A stretch of 64,000 nucleotides of DNA from Schistocephalus solidus. Lineage: Eukaryota > Platyhelminthes > Cestoda > Diphyllobothriidea > Diphyllobothriidae. Location of the stretch: contig WEDG01002038.1 of assembly GCA_017591395.1 (NCBI GenBank), forward strand, positions 179,485 through 243,484, given 5' to 3'. This document shows positions 63,140 to 64,000 of the stretch, in pieces. The notes under the pieces are model-generated. The model was not told the DNA's origin and made no database searches. It saw nothing but the letters and a program-made list of their open reading frames with translations. Each line of letters starts with the position of its first letter. Within the stretch, counting starts at the first letter, position 1. The translations under genes and the position numbers were made by a program.

Positions 63140-63790
63140 CTCTACTGGTACCCAACTCTCACCTGTGGCTCCTCGAAGTTGGGTTCTTCCCAGCGGCTAC
63201 ACCCCGGGCAACCGTCACGACCGGCGGGCTAAACCAGGTGAGGGTCTCCGGTGTTGTGTGTGCCTCCACACCCGGTATGTCTGACTCCCGAACTTCCACA
63301 TCTCCCCCCTCTCAAAAAGTCCTACGGTGGGGGCGACAGCAACCCCGTAGGCGGCCCAGACTAACTCGGGTCGTTCTTCCACTAAACCAAAACCGTGACC
63401 CATAGTGGAGTTCGGCAGCCGTCTGGGATGTCCGAGCAGCCCTATTTAGGGATAGCACTGCTTGCCTCCTCGCGGAGGAAGAAGCTAGAAAATGTGCCCC
63501 TAAAAATGCTGGTTCTCACGTCTTCTGCAGCCGGCCGCGGCTCGCAGATCGCAAACTACGCGGTCGTAAAACTCAAACAAACAACAATACCCCCCGTCCT
63601 CATCCCCTCGCCATATTCTCGAGGCTGCTCGGGTGAGTCCACTCACACTAGCGCGGAATGTTCGTTCCCTTTAGCAATACGTAGCGCATCGGTACTTCGT
63701 TCCGTTACACATTATTGCTCCACTGGTGTGGAAGACGCCATGGTGGACATGTCGAAATCGACGGTCGAAGAGCTGTCATGGTGGTACTCA
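63140..63790 (+). mobile_element. LINE internal-deletion derivative: 5' UTR joined to 3' tail
   Basis: 63180-63680 matches the LINE 5' region on the minus strand at 12000-11500 ('GGCTAAACCAGGTGAGGGTC', 'CAGCCCTATTTAGGGATAGC', 'TCGGGTGAGTCCACTCACAC'). It stops at 'AATGTTCGTTCCCTTTAGC', just before the EEP ORF. 63715-63785 ('TGGTGTGGAAGACGCCATGG', 'CGAAATCGACGGTCGAAGAG') is the last ~70 bp of the 3' UTR. Everything between the ends is missing. Confidence 0.7.
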
Positions 63791-64000
63791 GTATTTGTAT
63801 GCGACTGACTGCCGTCGCAACGGTCGCGCGGTTAATGTTCAGTACTGGACCAGCGGAAGCCAGCGCAATATTTCCGAGAGTTTTGCTCTAAGTTAGCGAA
63901 TTGGTGCCAGAAATTAAAGGAAACGTCGAACGAAAGCTGCCAGCGGGCGAGCGGCGTTTATGATGCTTTATTCAATGACGATACCGTGAAAAAAAAAAAC
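63791..64000. other. No recognisable feature
   Basis: Unique-looking sequence ending in a short A run at the window edge. Confidence 0.4.

Overview
This 64 kb window is eukaryotic, repeat-dense and gene-poor. It has no compact ORFs or operons, short exons with GT-AG borders, and long introns full of transposable-element relics. The transposon proteins and the hammerhead-ribozyme repeats together point to a platyhelminth, most likely a tapeworm near the Diphyllobothriidea (Spirometra/Schistocephalus-like). That assignment rests on family recognition, not on a search.

Host genes, both on the + strand: (1) 13853-23833 carries six consecutive exons of the N-terminal lipid-binding (Vitellogenin_N) domain of a large lipid transfer protein (ApoB/vitellogenin type). 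Exon phases agree at every junction. One acceptor region is triplicated, and there is an apparent one-base deletion in the last exon. (2) 62003-62136 is one exon encoding a domain-I S6 segment like that of two-pore channels (TPC). Three further isolated exon-like ORFs (9822-9878, 35821-35891, 48037-48147) have good splice signals but no assignment.

Mobile elements dominate. One LINE family (endonuclease + reverse transcriptase + C-terminal C2H2 zinc fingers + long modular 3' UTR) occurs as a 3'-truncated piece at the left edge, a 5' piece at 10.2-12.0 kb, a 5'-truncated copy at 27546-31244 with an 11-bp target-site duplication, an end-to-end deletion derivative at 63.1-63.8 kb, and many 3'-UTR fragments. 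Penelope-like elements are present as an RT fragment (54.3 kb) and two C-terminal/GIY-YIG pieces (25 and 56 kb). There are two Tc1/mariner relics, two tRNA-derived SINE families, foldback MITEs with telomere-like interiors, one TTAA-flanked MITE and candidate solo LTRs.

The most notable structure is 26.89-32.21 kb: a tandem array of ~354-bp units whose minus strand carries type I hammerhead ribozymes (three with intact cores). The array is interrupted by the LINE insertion and closed by an inverted junction. It looks like a tapeworm retrozyme, comparable to schistosome SM-alpha satellites and to HHRs of Penelope-like elements.
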